DNA of 17,839 bases, taken from the NCBI GenBank assembly GCA_004556965.1, contig SFFE01000026.1, forward strand, positions 1 to 17,839. The letters run 5' to 3'. A program made the translations under genes and the position numbers. The notes under the pieces were generated by a model, which was not told the DNA's origin, did not search any database, and saw only the letters and a program-made list of their open reading frames with translations. Origin of the DNA: Clostridiales bacterium. Its GTDB lineage: Bacteria > Bacillota > Clostridia > Oscillospirales > Oscillospiraceae. Positions 1 through 7,025 of this stretch are shown one piece after another; positions within the stretch are counted from its first letter, which is position 1, and every line of letters begins with the position of its first letter.

Positions 1-99
1 ATAACCGTAACATACATATCATTTGACAAATAACAATCACTTTTGCGTGTTATGTTATCAGCACTTTCACAATTTGCGCTATTTGTCAAACAAAAACAT
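1..99. repeat. Left inverted terminal repeat (99 bp)
   Basis: The first 99 bases are an exact reverse complement of the last 99. Beyond base 99 the match decays (about 14 of the next 20 bases), so the perfect repeat has a sharp edge. The terminus reads 5'-ATAACCG. Inside the repeat, TTTGACAAATA (22-32) and its reverse complement TATTTGTCAAA (80-90) form an 11-base inverted pair. In phi29-like phages the ITR ends are the protein-primed replication origins, with terminal protein bound to each 5' end; that role is inferred here from the polymerase type. Confidence 0.95.
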
Positions 100-121
100 T
101 ATTAAATTTCTGTATCATCTC

Positions 122-150
122 TTGACATATTGCAATATTTATGTTACAAT
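122..150 (+). promoter_or_regulatory. Lysis-cassette promoter (sigma-A type)
   Basis: The -35 is a perfect TTGACA (122-127), the spacer is 17 bases, and the -10 is TACAAT (145-150) preceded by TG at 142-143, which makes an extended -10. The spacer holds a perfect 12-base palindrome, ATATTGCAATAT (127-138), a plausible operator. This is the only rightward promoter I find. An AAAGGAG ribosome binding site follows at 165-171. Confidence 0.85.
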
Positions 151-178
151 AGAGTAATAAATAGAAAGGAGAACATAT

Positions 179-910
179 ATGACAAAATCTTATCAAGAAT
201 TTAAAAACATGGTTTTAGGAAAAGCATTTGATGTGGACGGGTGGTACTCTGCCCAATGTTGGGACGGTTACGCCTATTACATGCAATATCTCGGACTAAA
301 ACCAGCTTGGTGCACTTCTACAGGATATGCTCAGGATATTTACACTGACATGGACAAAAACGGTATGAAAGAACAAACTGACTTAGTTTATAACTTGCAA
401 CCAGGCGACATTGTTGTTTTTCCTCGCAACTCGGTTACGCCTTTATCTCACGTCGCCATTTTCGATAGCGACGCAGGTAACGGATATGGTAACTTTTTAG
501 GGGAAAACCAAACAAGCCCTGATGCAAGCGGTTCTGCATTTTCAATCGCTCGCTTTCCTTACTCAGCAACATACCACTACGCTTTCCGCCCTAAAATTTA
601 CTCACAACAAAAAGAGCAAGCAAAACCAGCTCCAGCGCCTAAACCAGCCCAAAAACCCGAAAAGGTAAAGGACGAGACGGCAACCTTTGAAAGTCTTGTT
701 AATGGTTTAGCGGTTCGTGACTTTCCCAGCACAAAAACTGACCTATCTCACAGAGTCGCAGAACTTAACAAAGGCGACACAGTCACATATGACTCAGTCT
801 ACGACTGTGACGGTAAGCGTTGGGTTAGCTACGTCGGTTTTAGTGGTAATCGTCGCTATGTTTGCATTCGTGACTATAAGACTGGGGATGTCTATGGAAA
901 AGCTTACTAA
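179..910 (+). CDS. Endolysin: CHAP amidase/endopeptidase with C-terminal SH3 domain
   Basis: The 243-residue protein cuts peptidoglycan at the end of infection. The N-terminal part (about 10-140) is a CHAP domain: candidate catalytic Cys27 in SAQCWDG, His91 in LSHVAIF, and Glu109/Asn110 in LGENQ. An Ala/Pro/Lys linker (about 147-165) leads to an SH3-like cell-wall-binding domain (about 167-243, with LAVRDFPS and a KGDTVTYDSVY strand pattern). There is no signal peptide, so export needs a holin. The start is fixed by AAAGGAG seven bases upstream of the ATG. It is transcribed opposite to nearly all other genes and overlaps the next ORF by 17 bases. CHAP domains can be amidases or endopeptidases; which bond is cut cannot be told from sequence. 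Confidence 0.93.
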   Translation: MTKSYQEFKNMVLGKAFDVDGWYSAQCWDGYAYYMQYLGLKPAWCTSTGYAQDIYTDMDKNGMKEQTDLVYNLQPGDIVVFPRNSVTPLSHVAIFDSDAGNGYGNFLGENQTSPDASGSAFSIARFPYSATYHYAFRPKIYSQQKEQAKPAPAPKPAQKPEKVKDETATFESLVNGLAVRDFPSTKTDLSHRVAELNKGDTVTYDSVYDCDGKRWVSYVGFSGNRRYVCIRDYKTGDVYGKAY

Positions 911-1061
911 ATTTTTCAAAAAATGTTATGATAATTTCATAACGATAACTGGATATATCGTTTTAGCCTGCGACAAGGTAAAATCCTTCGCAACATGGTT
1001 AAAAGATTTTACAGTTGATTTAGTTAATGTAGTAGTTAATCATTTCAATAAAAAAGAGTAG
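894..1061 (+). CDS. Putative holin or lysis accessory protein (55 aa)
   Basis: This short ORF overlaps the last 17 bases of the endolysin gene in the +1 frame, as expected for a coupled lysis pair. The ATG at 894 has a modest upstream match (GGGG, 884-887). The product starts MEKLTKFFKKC, has a weakly hydrophobic segment ITITGYIVLAC, then an amphipathic helix and a KKE tail. It is less hydrophobic than a typical holin. The frame stays open upstream to a GTG at 717, and that extension contains a strongly hydrophobic stretch (VSVGLATSVLVVIVAMFAFV). A longer two-helix form starting at the ATG at 789 or nearby is therefore possible, but I see no good ribosome binding site for it. The holin call rests mainly on position. 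Confidence 0.5.
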   Translation: MEKLTKFFKKCYDNFITITGYIVLACDKVKSFATWLKDFTVDLVNVVVNHFNKKE

Positions 1062-1086
1062 AGGGTTATCTTCCCTCTACTTTTTT
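1057..1086. terminator. Bidirectional terminator between lysis cassette and DNA polymerase
   Basis: A nine-base perfect stem, AGTAGAGGG/CCCTCTACT (1057-1065 with 1073-1081), has a seven-base loop. T-runs follow on the plus strand (1081-1086) and on the minus strand (complement of 1051-1055). It contains the stop codons of both convergent genes, so it can end both transcripts. Confidence 0.9.
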
Positions 1087-3465
1087 AACGGCTTCATGAT
1101 AATCATAAATAAGCCTATCAATAGATTTGAGTCTGCCTAGTTCTTCCATTGGTCTATCTTCCAAAAAGTCATTATATGATATTGTGCCCAGCCTGGATTC
1201 AAAGTATTTAGCTTCATTATTGATGAAAGTATAATATTCATCACTCTTTCTAAATTCTTCTATAAATTTTTCAATTTCTTTCTCTACTTCTCGATCGTAC
1301 TCTGTTAGATACTCACAACCTTTTGACAATTCAGAAAAGCCCTCATAAATCGAAATCGTCAAATCTCTATTTAGTAAAGACCGTGTATTTTTCACTTTAG
1401 TTCCATTTTTAAAATAATGATTAACAAAGTATTCAATATCATCATTGCTATCTTCTATCCATTTTTTAACTTGATTTTTTTCAACACCGCCGCAACGCAC
1501 AACAATTTTTGAGCCTTTTGGGTTATCATCATCGATCAAACAGTATTTTTTATGATTAAAGGAGTAAAAAGCGCTTATATGTCTGTGTTCAATATCCCAC
1601 TTGCCTAAATTGCAAAAGTGATAAGTTTCTTGTGGAATTTTGTCTAGTGCTCGCTCGTCTAAATAAAGGCTATCTGTATCAGCGTACCAAAAAAACTCAT
1701 CAATTTCAGAAGGTGTTAAATATTCAAAGCATGATATCAAGTTAGCAAAAGCGTAACTAGTTACGGCTGTTGAAAAAACGATGTTGCGCTCTTTATTGTG
1801 AAAGGCTCTACCTCCGTTAATATTTTCAATTTTATCAAGTTCATCAACCCTAAAACAATCAAATGACGCTGAGAGGGCTGGGATACCATACAAGCCATTA
1901 AGATTTACCTTCGCCCCTGCTACTTCATCAGAGGTATAATTAAATTCATCAGGCTTTTTAACACCTTTTAACACTTTTATATTTGACGGGTCTATTTTAT
2001 ACCACTCGTTATTAGTTTCTAGTTTGTCCTTTAGTTTTCCTTGCGTTTTGATGAAATAATAATATGCGATAATGTCACGCCCTGCGAAATAATCGCAAGA
2101 GAACCCTGCAATTGATGTTACCGGTATTTTGCCAAATTTTATTTTTTCAATTCTTTCAAGCTCTTCAATAATGACATTATTTAAATAAACCTGTCCACCC
2201 TTTGCGTTATAATATTTCACGATAGCATTTTTTAAGACTTTTGATTTTAATTTATTTATAATGTACTTATTAGCGTCATCCTCAAGCATTGTAAAAAGTG
2301 TATAACAAGAGTCATCGTAATCCGTTACATAAATAAATTTAGGCCTTTCATAAGTTTCCAACATTTCTAGACAATAAGGCAATTTTTTATTGTACATTAT
2401 TGTAGGATAAGAACTGTTAATATCAATTGAAAAACCTTTTTTATATTGGATTTTTCCGTTGAATTTATCATTATATAAATTCAAACCACCCTTATAAAAA
2501 CGTCTAAAGTAATCAAAAGCCGTTAAATTATCTACACGATATTCACTTAAATTCAAGCGCTCATCTTTTTTAGTGTCATACTCTTTTAACAATTGCCATT
2601 TTATTTTTTGCTTTGTTTTGGTGTCGGTGTTTTCATTATCAGTATAGCTCTTCATAATGCCCTGCGTTTTTGTACGATTTTCAAAATCAAAACCATAGTA
2701 CAATTTAGAATAGTTTTTACAGATATGCGCTAACAAAATAACGTCATTCCTGATATAAATTTTTTCATCACTCGTCAAATTCTCAAAAATATTGTTCCTG
2801 TAATCATTCAAAAAATCAAGGCGCAAATCTTTTTCACTATCATACTTATTATAATCAAGGCTAGTCTTTAAATACTTTTCATCAATCAGCCCATGATTTA
2901 ATAATTTATATCCTCCCTGTGCCAAACTTTCACCTGTCTTTAAATAACTGTCTACAGTCTCAAAAACATAGTTCTCTAAATTAAAATGCAATTCCAGTCT
3001 AGTGCTAGCCCTAACACGACTTTCAAGCATAACGTTTCTAGATTCTCTTCTTTGCAACGCTTTTGGCTTTTTTTGGATGTAAATAGTATTAAGCGCCTTA
3101 CTATCTAGCAAATGCGACTTACAATGATAATAATTAACAAGCTCCCACCGTAAAAAATGATTGTCGTACTTTTCAGCGTTATGAGCAATTAAGCGGATTT
3201 TTTTGCTAGATGTCTGTTTTTTCAAGCCGTTTGCTTTTAAAAACTCGAAAAAGTCACGAAAACAGGGGAATATGTCCCACCCTAACGAACCGTCATTAAG
3301 AAAGAAAGAGCATGCAAAAGAGTATGTGTATGATTTTTGCTCGGTTGGTTTTGATTTAATCGCTTCACGATTAACGGTAAAGGTTTCCAAGTCATAATAA
3401 AAGGTTTCAACCCCTTTTTTGCGTTCGTTGCATTCATTAATAAAACGTTTCAAATCCTCATGCAT
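1066..3465 (-). CDS. Protein-primed family B DNA polymerase
   Basis: It replicates the linear genome from the terminal-protein-bound ends. Numbering from the upstream GTG at 3483, motifs appear in the canonical order: Exo I YYDLETF (Asp31, Glu33), Exo II HNAEKYD (Asn102, Asp107), Exo III YIRND (Asp247), motif A DINSSYP (354-360), motif B KVNLNGLYG (525-533), motif C ADTDS (601-605) and the KKY motif (645-647). Long segments between motifs A and B fit the TPR1/TPR2 insertions of protein-primed enzymes. I prefer the ATG at 3465 (799 aa): AAAGAGGTG sits six bases upstream, whereas GTG 3483 lies inside the packaging ATPase stop region and would use this site as coding sequence. At about 800 residues it is much larger than phi29 polymerase (572) and close to staphylococcal 44AHJD-like enzymes. 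It is last in its transcription unit. Confidence 0.96.
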   Translation of the reverse strand: MHEDLKRFINECNERKKGVETFYYDLETFTVNREAIKSKPTEQKSYTYSFACSFFLNDGSLGWDIFPCFRDFFEFLKANGLKKQTSSKKIRLIAHNAEKYDNHFLRWELVNYYHCKSHLLDSKALNTIYIQKKPKALQRRESRNVMLESRVRASTRLELHFNLENYVFETVDSYLKTGESLAQGGYKLLNHGLIDEKYLKTSLDYNKYDSEKDLRLDFLNDYRNNIFENLTSDEKIYIRNDVILLAHICKNYSKLYYGFDFENRTKTQGIMKSYTDNENTDTKTKQKIKWQLLKEYDTKKDERLNLSEYRVDNLTAFDYFRRFYKGGLNLYNDKFNGKIQYKKGFSIDINSSYPTIMYNKKLPYCLEMLETYERPKFIYVTDYDDSCYTLFTMLEDDANKYIINKLKSKVLKNAIVKYYNAKGGQVYLNNVIIEELERIEKIKFGKIPVTSIAGFSCDYFAGRDIIAYYYFIKTQGKLKDKLETNNEWYKIDPSNIKVLKGVKKPDEFNYTSDEVAGAKVNLNGLYGIPALSASFDCFRVDELDKIENINGGRAFHNKERNIVFSTAVTSYAFANLISCFEYLTPSEIDEFFWYADTDSLYLDERALDKIPQETYHFCNLGKWDIEHRHISAFYSFNHKKYCLIDDDNPKGSKIVVRCGGVEKNQVKKWIEDSNDDIEYFVNHYFKNGTKVKNTRSLLNRDLTISIYEGFSELSKGCEYLTEYDREVEKEIEKFIEEFRKSDEYYTFINNEAKYFESRLGTISYNDFLEDRPMEELGRLKSIDRLIYDYHEAVKKVEGR

Positions 3466-3479
3466 GCTTAACACCTCTT

Positions 3480-4733
3480 TCACTCATATTTTTTCGCTAA
3501 CATGTCTAAAATATTGTTATGTTCTACAGTCTTGTAAATTTCTTCTGTCGTTATATTTGTATCGGCTGGCAAACACTTGTAAAAGTCAATCATTTGTAAC
3601 TCTTCATGACTTGCTATGTATTGCTTGCTAAAAGCGTCCTTATATAAAAACATATCTTTTTTATATTTTTTGATAAAACGTTCTTTATAAAAGTTATCGT
3701 TAATCAGTAAACGTTTTTCAGTAACGTCATTCAAATGGATACAATAGTTTTCGTTATTGTCTGACTGTTCAATTGATAAAATTGTATTAAATTGATTGTC
3801 CACAATTTTCATCATTAAATTATCTTCGATTTTTATTGTCGCTATTTTAGCATCTCTCATATTTTTTGTGTAATCAGCGTCACTCGCCAACAAGTAATTT
3901 GAAAATTGGAATTGCCCTAGATAGTTCTCATCGTTTTCAATAGGAAATACACGACTGTTTTTAATAGCGTTTCGACTATCGTTACGCCTTAATTCAAGTA
4001 AAATGTTTCGGTGTTGTTTTATCGTGTTAATTTCTTGATTTTGCATAGCGTTGTAAATTTTTAACGCAGGTAGAATAGGACTATCAAAGTTAACAGGGTT
4101 CCCTAGCAAAATAATTTTAGGATGTTCTATATAAGGTCTGTTTTCTTTACGGTCTATTGATTGATAGATAATTTTCAATTTTTCATATTCATTTGCAACG
4201 TAGTCACTTGATAGTGTCAAAAATTCATCATAAAGAATTATAGGAAATTCTTTTAGCAAGTGACTTGCTTGCTTTAGGTCACTAGCCCTATTTAAGTCAG
4301 TAATGAAAAAGACGGGTTTATTTTTGATATAAATGATAATGTAATCCGTGTCGTTTTTATAAGAAAGGTCATCAAGTGAAAACATTTTAATCGTAGAAAT
4401 AATATCCTGTACAAGAGTTTTCGCCTTTTCTTGCAAAGTCCAATGACGAACTAACAAAGTACACCCAAATTCAAGATAATAGCAAAGATAAGCCATACAA
4501 CCTATATAATTAAAAGATTTTCCGTCCCCGCGACTTGTTACTGATATATACCAATCGATGTCCTTATTTGTCAGTTGGTCAAGTAATTCAAGCTGATTAT
4601 ATTCCTTTGGCAAGTACTTTGTTTTATATTCTTTTAGCGTGTTTTGGAACTCGTCTTCCTCTGATAAAAATGTTTTTCTTATTGCTTGCTTAATCTCACC
4701 ACTTTTAGTTGTTTTTTTCTTGTTTTTACTCAT
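3480..4733 (-). CDS. DNA encapsidation ATPase (phi29 gp16-like)
   Basis: This 417-residue protein is the likely packaging motor that drives genomic DNA into the prohead through the portal. A Walker A-like loop SRGDGKS (67-73) and a Walker B IILYDE (165-170) are visible, spaced as in the podoviral gp16 family. phi29 packages without a terminase nuclease because its genome already has unit length, and no terminase is seen here. The start ATG has GAGGTGA upstream. The gene follows a terminator hairpin (4745-4777), so its expression probably depends on readthrough from the SSB transcript. The polymerase gene begins within a few bases of its stop, suggesting coupled translation. Confidence 0.93.
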   Translation of the reverse strand: MSKNKKKTTKSGEIKQAIRKTFLSEEDEFQNTLKEYKTKYLPKEYNQLELLDQLTNKDIDWYISVTSRGDGKSFNYIGCMAYLCYYLEFGCTLLVRHWTLQEKAKTLVQDIISTIKMFSLDDLSYKNDTDYIIIYIKNKPVFFITDLNRASDLKQASHLLKEFPIILYDEFLTLSSDYVANEYEKLKIIYQSIDRKENRPYIEHPKIILLGNPVNFDSPILPALKIYNAMQNQEINTIKQHRNILLELRRNDSRNAIKNSRVFPIENDENYLGQFQFSNYLLASDADYTKNMRDAKIATIKIEDNLMMKIVDNQFNTILSIEQSDNNENYCIHLNDVTEKRLLINDNFYKERFIKKYKKDMFLYKDAFSKQYIASHEELQMIDFYKCLPADTNITTEEIYKTVEHNNILDMLAKKYE

Positions 4734-4744
4734 AATGTCACCTC

Positions 4745-4777
4745 ATAAAAATAGGGTTAGGGCATAAGCCCTAGCCC
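4745..4777 (-). terminator. Hairpin terminator or attenuator between SSB and packaging ATPase
   Basis: Ten-base arms (4754-4763 and 4768-4777) pair with one mismatch around an ATAA loop. On the minus strand a TATTTTTAT tract follows directly. It lies only a few bases before the ATPase ribosome binding site. No promoter is visible between it and the ATPase, so it probably acts as a partial terminator that lowers ATPase and polymerase output relative to SSB. Confidence 0.85.
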
Positions 4778-4782
4778 TTAAA

Positions 4783-5097
4783 TTAAAACGGTAAATCATC
4801 CTCATCAGTTTCTTGTTTTTTAACGTGTTCAGTCATTTTAGTAATAACAAAGTTATTATATTTTTTACCGTCGTTTTCGCTTTGTGTAATAAAACCTTCA
4901 ACGTCACAAAGTTTTTTATTAAGTAAACTCTTATTTAGCGCTTTTTTAGTTACCATAACATTTACATATTTATTTTCATATTCACCCTCTGTATTTTTTT
5001 GGGACATGCTCATACTTGCTGTAATTGCTCCGCTTTTTAAAACTTTGTTGTAGTCTTTGTTGAAATTGATAAATCCGGTGTTTTTAAAGTTAATCAT
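4783..5097 (-). CDS. ssb: Single-stranded DNA-binding protein
   Basis: The product (104 aa) is small. Its C-terminus is acidic and ends in DEDDLPF, like the DDxPF tip of bacterial SSB proteins that recruits partner proteins. The body (about 1-88) alternates short hydrophobic strands and basic residues (GFINFNKDY, YVNVMVTKKAL, FVITKM), compatible with one OB fold. It would coat the displaced strand made during protein-primed strand-displacement replication. AAAGGAG precedes the ATG. It has its own promoter (5130-5158) and is followed by a terminator, so it may be made in excess over its neighbours. Confidence 0.82.
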   Translation of the reverse strand: MINFKNTGFINFNKDYNKVLKSGAITASMSMSQKNTEGEYENKYVNVMVTKKALNKSLLNKKLCDVEGFITQSENDGKKYNNFVITKMTEHVKKQETDEDDLPF

Positions 5098-5129
5098 AGT
5101 AGTTACTCCTTTTATTTTTGATTATTTAA

Positions 5130-5158
5130 ATTATAGCATATTTAGCTTAAAAAGTCAA
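5130..5158 (-). promoter_or_regulatory. SSB promoter
   Basis: On the minus strand, -35 TTGACT (5153-5158), a 17-base spacer and a perfect TATAAT (5130-5135) with upstream TGC form an extended -10. It overlaps the 3' end of the upstream 131-residue gene. It would add SSB transcript to whatever reads through from the early promoters. Confidence 0.85.
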
Positions 5159-5542
5159 GTACTCATCAATGTTGATGTCATCTTTTCCAAAATCACATGT
5201 TCGCGACATATTATCAAAACCTAACTCTTGAAATCGTTTTGTGTCGTCTGTACTCATTGAAATCAGTTTTTTATTTTCCCTCTCGGATTGTTTTTTGTAC
5301 ATTGCAATAAATTTGTAGGCTTTGGCAAAGGTATTAAAGTATAAGAATACAAGAGTAGTATTTTTGTTAGTAACTTTTGTTTCAATTTCATAAGGAACTT
5401 TTTCAAGCGGGTAAAAAATTTCAACGATTGTTCGTAGTTTATTAACATAAGCGTTATCAAGTGATAACAATTCAATGCCTATTCTCTTTATAGTTTGCGT
5501 GTTATTATTTTCAATTGTGATAACGTAGTAATCTTTTAACAT
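5147..5542 (-). CDS. Early protein of unknown function (131 aa)
   Basis: I do not recognise a domain. The product starts MLKDYYVITIENN, an opening (M-L-x-x-Y-x-I-x-I) shared loosely with other small early proteins in this genome. The middle is mixed beta/alpha (TTLVFLYFNTF, AKAYKFIAMYKK), and the C-terminus is acidic (DDINIDEYLTF). I choose the ATG at 5542 because AAGGGGTG lies about seven bases upstream; the GTG at 5551 is part of that ribosome binding site. It sits between the candidate terminal protein and SSB, so a replication role is possible but unproven. Confidence 0.75.
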   Translation of the reverse strand: MLKDYYVITIENNNTQTIKRIGIELLSLDNAYVNKLRTIVEIFYPLEKVPYEIETKVTNKNTTLVFLYFNTFAKAYKFIAMYKKQSERENKKLISMSTDDTKRFQELGFDNMSRTCDFGKDDINIDEYLTF

Positions 5543-5557
5543 GATATTCACCCCTTT

Positions 5558-6124
5558 TTAGTATTCAGCCATGATAAAATTAGTATTATAACCGTCAAAA
5601 ATGTCTTGCATTTCTTTTGTGTATTTCACAATGTCTCTTAAAAATTTAGATAAATTAGTATGTTTTGACACCGCACGTCTTAAAAGCGTGTCAGCGTCTT
5701 CATATTTTGATGTGGCTTCTTTCAAAATAAAGTTACGGTCTAGTCGTGATTGTATGAAAGAATAGTCATCAAATATATCATTTTCGTTATTTATTAAGTA
5801 TCTCAGGTCACTATCATAAGCTGTCAGCTCTATGTTGTCGTAAGGTAATGTATTAAAGTAAAGTTGTAAAATTTGGTTGCATTTAGTAACCATTTCATCA
5901 TTTTTTGTGTAAGCTGTTGTAATACTTACATTCCCTATTCTTCCAACGTTTTGTCTATAATATTCCTCCTTCCACTCGCTCCCAAATCGTTGTTTATACC
6001 ACCTAACTGTAAAATCGTTTTCATTTTTAAGACTAGCTTCCAAGGCGCTCCGCTTGTCATAGTGTCGTGCACCTTGTCTTTTTGCTAGTTTCTTTTTCTG
6101 TCTTTTATTCAAAAGGTAATTCAC
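5558..6124 (-). CDS. Basic early protein, candidate terminal protein
   Basis: The 188-residue product (or 184, from TTG 6112) has a very basic N-terminus (NKRQKKKLAKRQGARHYDKR) and a helical body with charged pairs (FGSEWKEEYYRQN, DADTLLRRAVSK). It ends NFIMAEY. Protein-primed phages need a terminal protein, usually of about 190-270 residues with a basic DNA-binding N-terminus, encoded near the polymerase or SSB. No other ORF here has that size and charge in the early region. That is an argument by elimination, not a motif match. GTG 6124 has little room for a ribosome binding site; TTG 6112 has AGGTGA at a usable distance. It overlaps the preceding gene. Confidence 0.5.
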   Translation of the reverse strand: MNYLLNKRQKKKLAKRQGARHYDKRSALEASLKNENDFTVRWYKQRFGSEWKEEYYRQNVGRIGNVSITTAYTKNDEMVTKCNQILQLYFNTLPYDNIELTAYDSDLRYLINNENDIFDDYSFIQSRLDRNFILKEATSKYEDADTLLRRAVSKHTNLSKFLRDIVKYTKEMQDIFDGYNTNFIMAEY

Positions 6125-6380
6125 CTACTTCCGCAAAATTTGTAATGTAATGTTTTAAATGTGGCGCCTTTACAAGTCTTGTTTTTCCGTCCATTTTTAC
6201 CTTTTTATAAACATGATGAAAATAGTCATTTTTCCTAACATAGCATGTTCTTTTATCCGTGTCGTCAAATACTTGATAATAGTCGATACCGTTGATAGTT
6301 GTTTCCCATATGTTCTCATTGATTTCTGTATAGGTTTCAACACCCGTTTCACGGTTTTCGATTAAGACAAATTCATTCAT
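6105..6380 (-). CDS. Small early protein (91 aa), unknown function
   Basis: No recognised family. The ORF begins at an ATG overlapping the stop of the upstream gene, with AAGGAG ten bases before it. The protein is beta-rich (FVLIENRETGVETY, DYYQVFDDTD) and ends ITNFAEVGELPFE. This ending recalls the NFVELAEKK end of the 93-residue protein at 7026-7307, so the two may be distant relatives. Position in the early operon suggests host takeover or replication support. Confidence 0.72.
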   Translation of the reverse strand: MNEFVLIENRETGVETYTEINENIWETTINGIDYYQVFDDTDKRTCYVRKNDYFHHVYKKVKMDGKTRLVKAPHLKHYITNFAEVGELPFE

Positions 6381-6615
6381 TATCTTTCATCTCCTTAATC
6401 TTTTTGATAATATCGTCTACAGCTTTATCTAAATCATCGTCTACAGTAATATCAATGATTTCAACATTTTCATCTTCTTTTTTCAGCTCCTCCTTTAAAA
6501 TTTTTGGATAGAGGTAGAGATCAAAGTAAATAATATCAACAATATAAGCTAAAATATAAAGTAACATAATAAGTATAATTAACTTAAATGTGACACTTAT
6601 AGCAATATTCAACAT
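6373..6615 (-). CDS. Small early membrane protein (80 aa)
   Basis: The N-terminal half is one long hydrophobic segment (about 4-36; core LIILIMLLYILAYIVDIIYF), long enough for one bent or two short transmembrane helices. A charged cytoplasmic tail follows (KILKEELKKEDENVEI, then DDDLDKAVDDIIKKIKEMKD), predicted helical. The ATG follows a strong AGGGAGGGTGA. phi29 early membrane proteins such as p16.7 and p1 anchor replicating DNA at the membrane; this could play a similar part, but I see no sequence match. A holin role is less likely because it sits among early genes. Confidence 0.75.
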   Translation of the reverse strand: MLNIAISVTFKLIILIMLLYILAYIVDIIYFDLYLYPKILKEELKKEDENVEIIDITVDDDLDKAVDDIIKKIKEMKDNE

Positions 6616-6616
6616 G

Positions 6617-6769
6617 TTAATTCACCCTCCCTGCCGTTTTTACAACATAAGAATTTATTCCACGCTTTTCAAGTTTATCGTGTAAAGAGTCTAAATAATC
6701 CTTATTTTTTGAACGGATATGCTGTTCGCCGTTTGCGTAAAAAATGATAATCATGTAAGTATCATGCAT
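6617..6769 (-). CDS. Small early protein (50 aa), unknown function
   Basis: The ORF starts at an ATG eight bases downstream of GGAGGTGA, a site embedded in the last codons of the preceding gene, and ends just before the next start. The product opens MHDTYMIIIFYANGEQ and continues with a helix rich in charges (KDYLDSLHDKLEKRG), then YVVKTAGRVN. It resembles the neighbouring small proteins in having a hydrophobic strand straight after the start. It fills a gap that would otherwise be non-coding. Confidence 0.72.
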   Translation of the reverse strand: MHDTYMIIIFYANGEQHIRSKNKDYLDSLHDKLEKRGINSYVVKTAGRVN

Positions 6770-7024
6770 TTAATCACCTCCCTCAGGGTCATAAAAACCT
6801 TGTTCCTTCATATCGTCTAAAAGTTCGTAAAAATGTTCATCATCAACGATTATCATATAAATGTTAGCGTCCATGTTTTCGTGCATTTTAAATGTATCGC
6901 CTTTTTGATTATGATAAATAAATTCAAAAGTATTCATAAAATAGTTGTATTTATCTTCATCAATTTTAGATACTTCATCCAATTTATAATTCTTGATGAT
7001 AATAGTATAATATTGTGCTAGCAT
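6770..7024 (-). CDS. Small acidic early protein (84 aa), VDDE family A
   Basis: Starts MLAQYYTIIIKNY and contains IYMIIVDDEHFYELLDDM near the C-terminus. Both features recur in the 89-residue protein at 7304-7573 (MLDQYIIEL, VLVDDEELEEIL), so the two look like paralogues. The ATG at 7024 is chosen because AGAGGTGATTAAC precedes it; longer readings upstream run through the neighbour's coding end. The product is strongly acidic. Function unknown; small acidic early phage proteins often bind host enzymes or mimic DNA, which is only a guess here. Confidence 0.75.
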   Translation of the reverse strand: MLAQYYTIIIKNYKLDEVSKIDEDKYNYFMNTFEFIYHNQKGDTFKMHENMDANIYMIIVDDEHFYELLDDMKEQGFYDPEGGD

Positions 7025-7025
7025 G

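Noticed and set aside
23..55. A promoter inside the ITR (TTGACA at 23-28)
   Set aside because: At 17 bases the sequence is CGTGTT, not a usable -10; nearby spacings are also poor.
3203..3631. Two plus-strand open frames over the start of the DNA polymerase
   Set aside because: Antisense to polymerase and ATPase coding sequence, with no initiation signals.
6373..6615. Holin assignment for the 80-residue membrane protein
   Set aside because: It sits in the middle of the early operon with strong early-type signals and a long charged tail; a membrane anchor for replication or a host-directed protein fits better.
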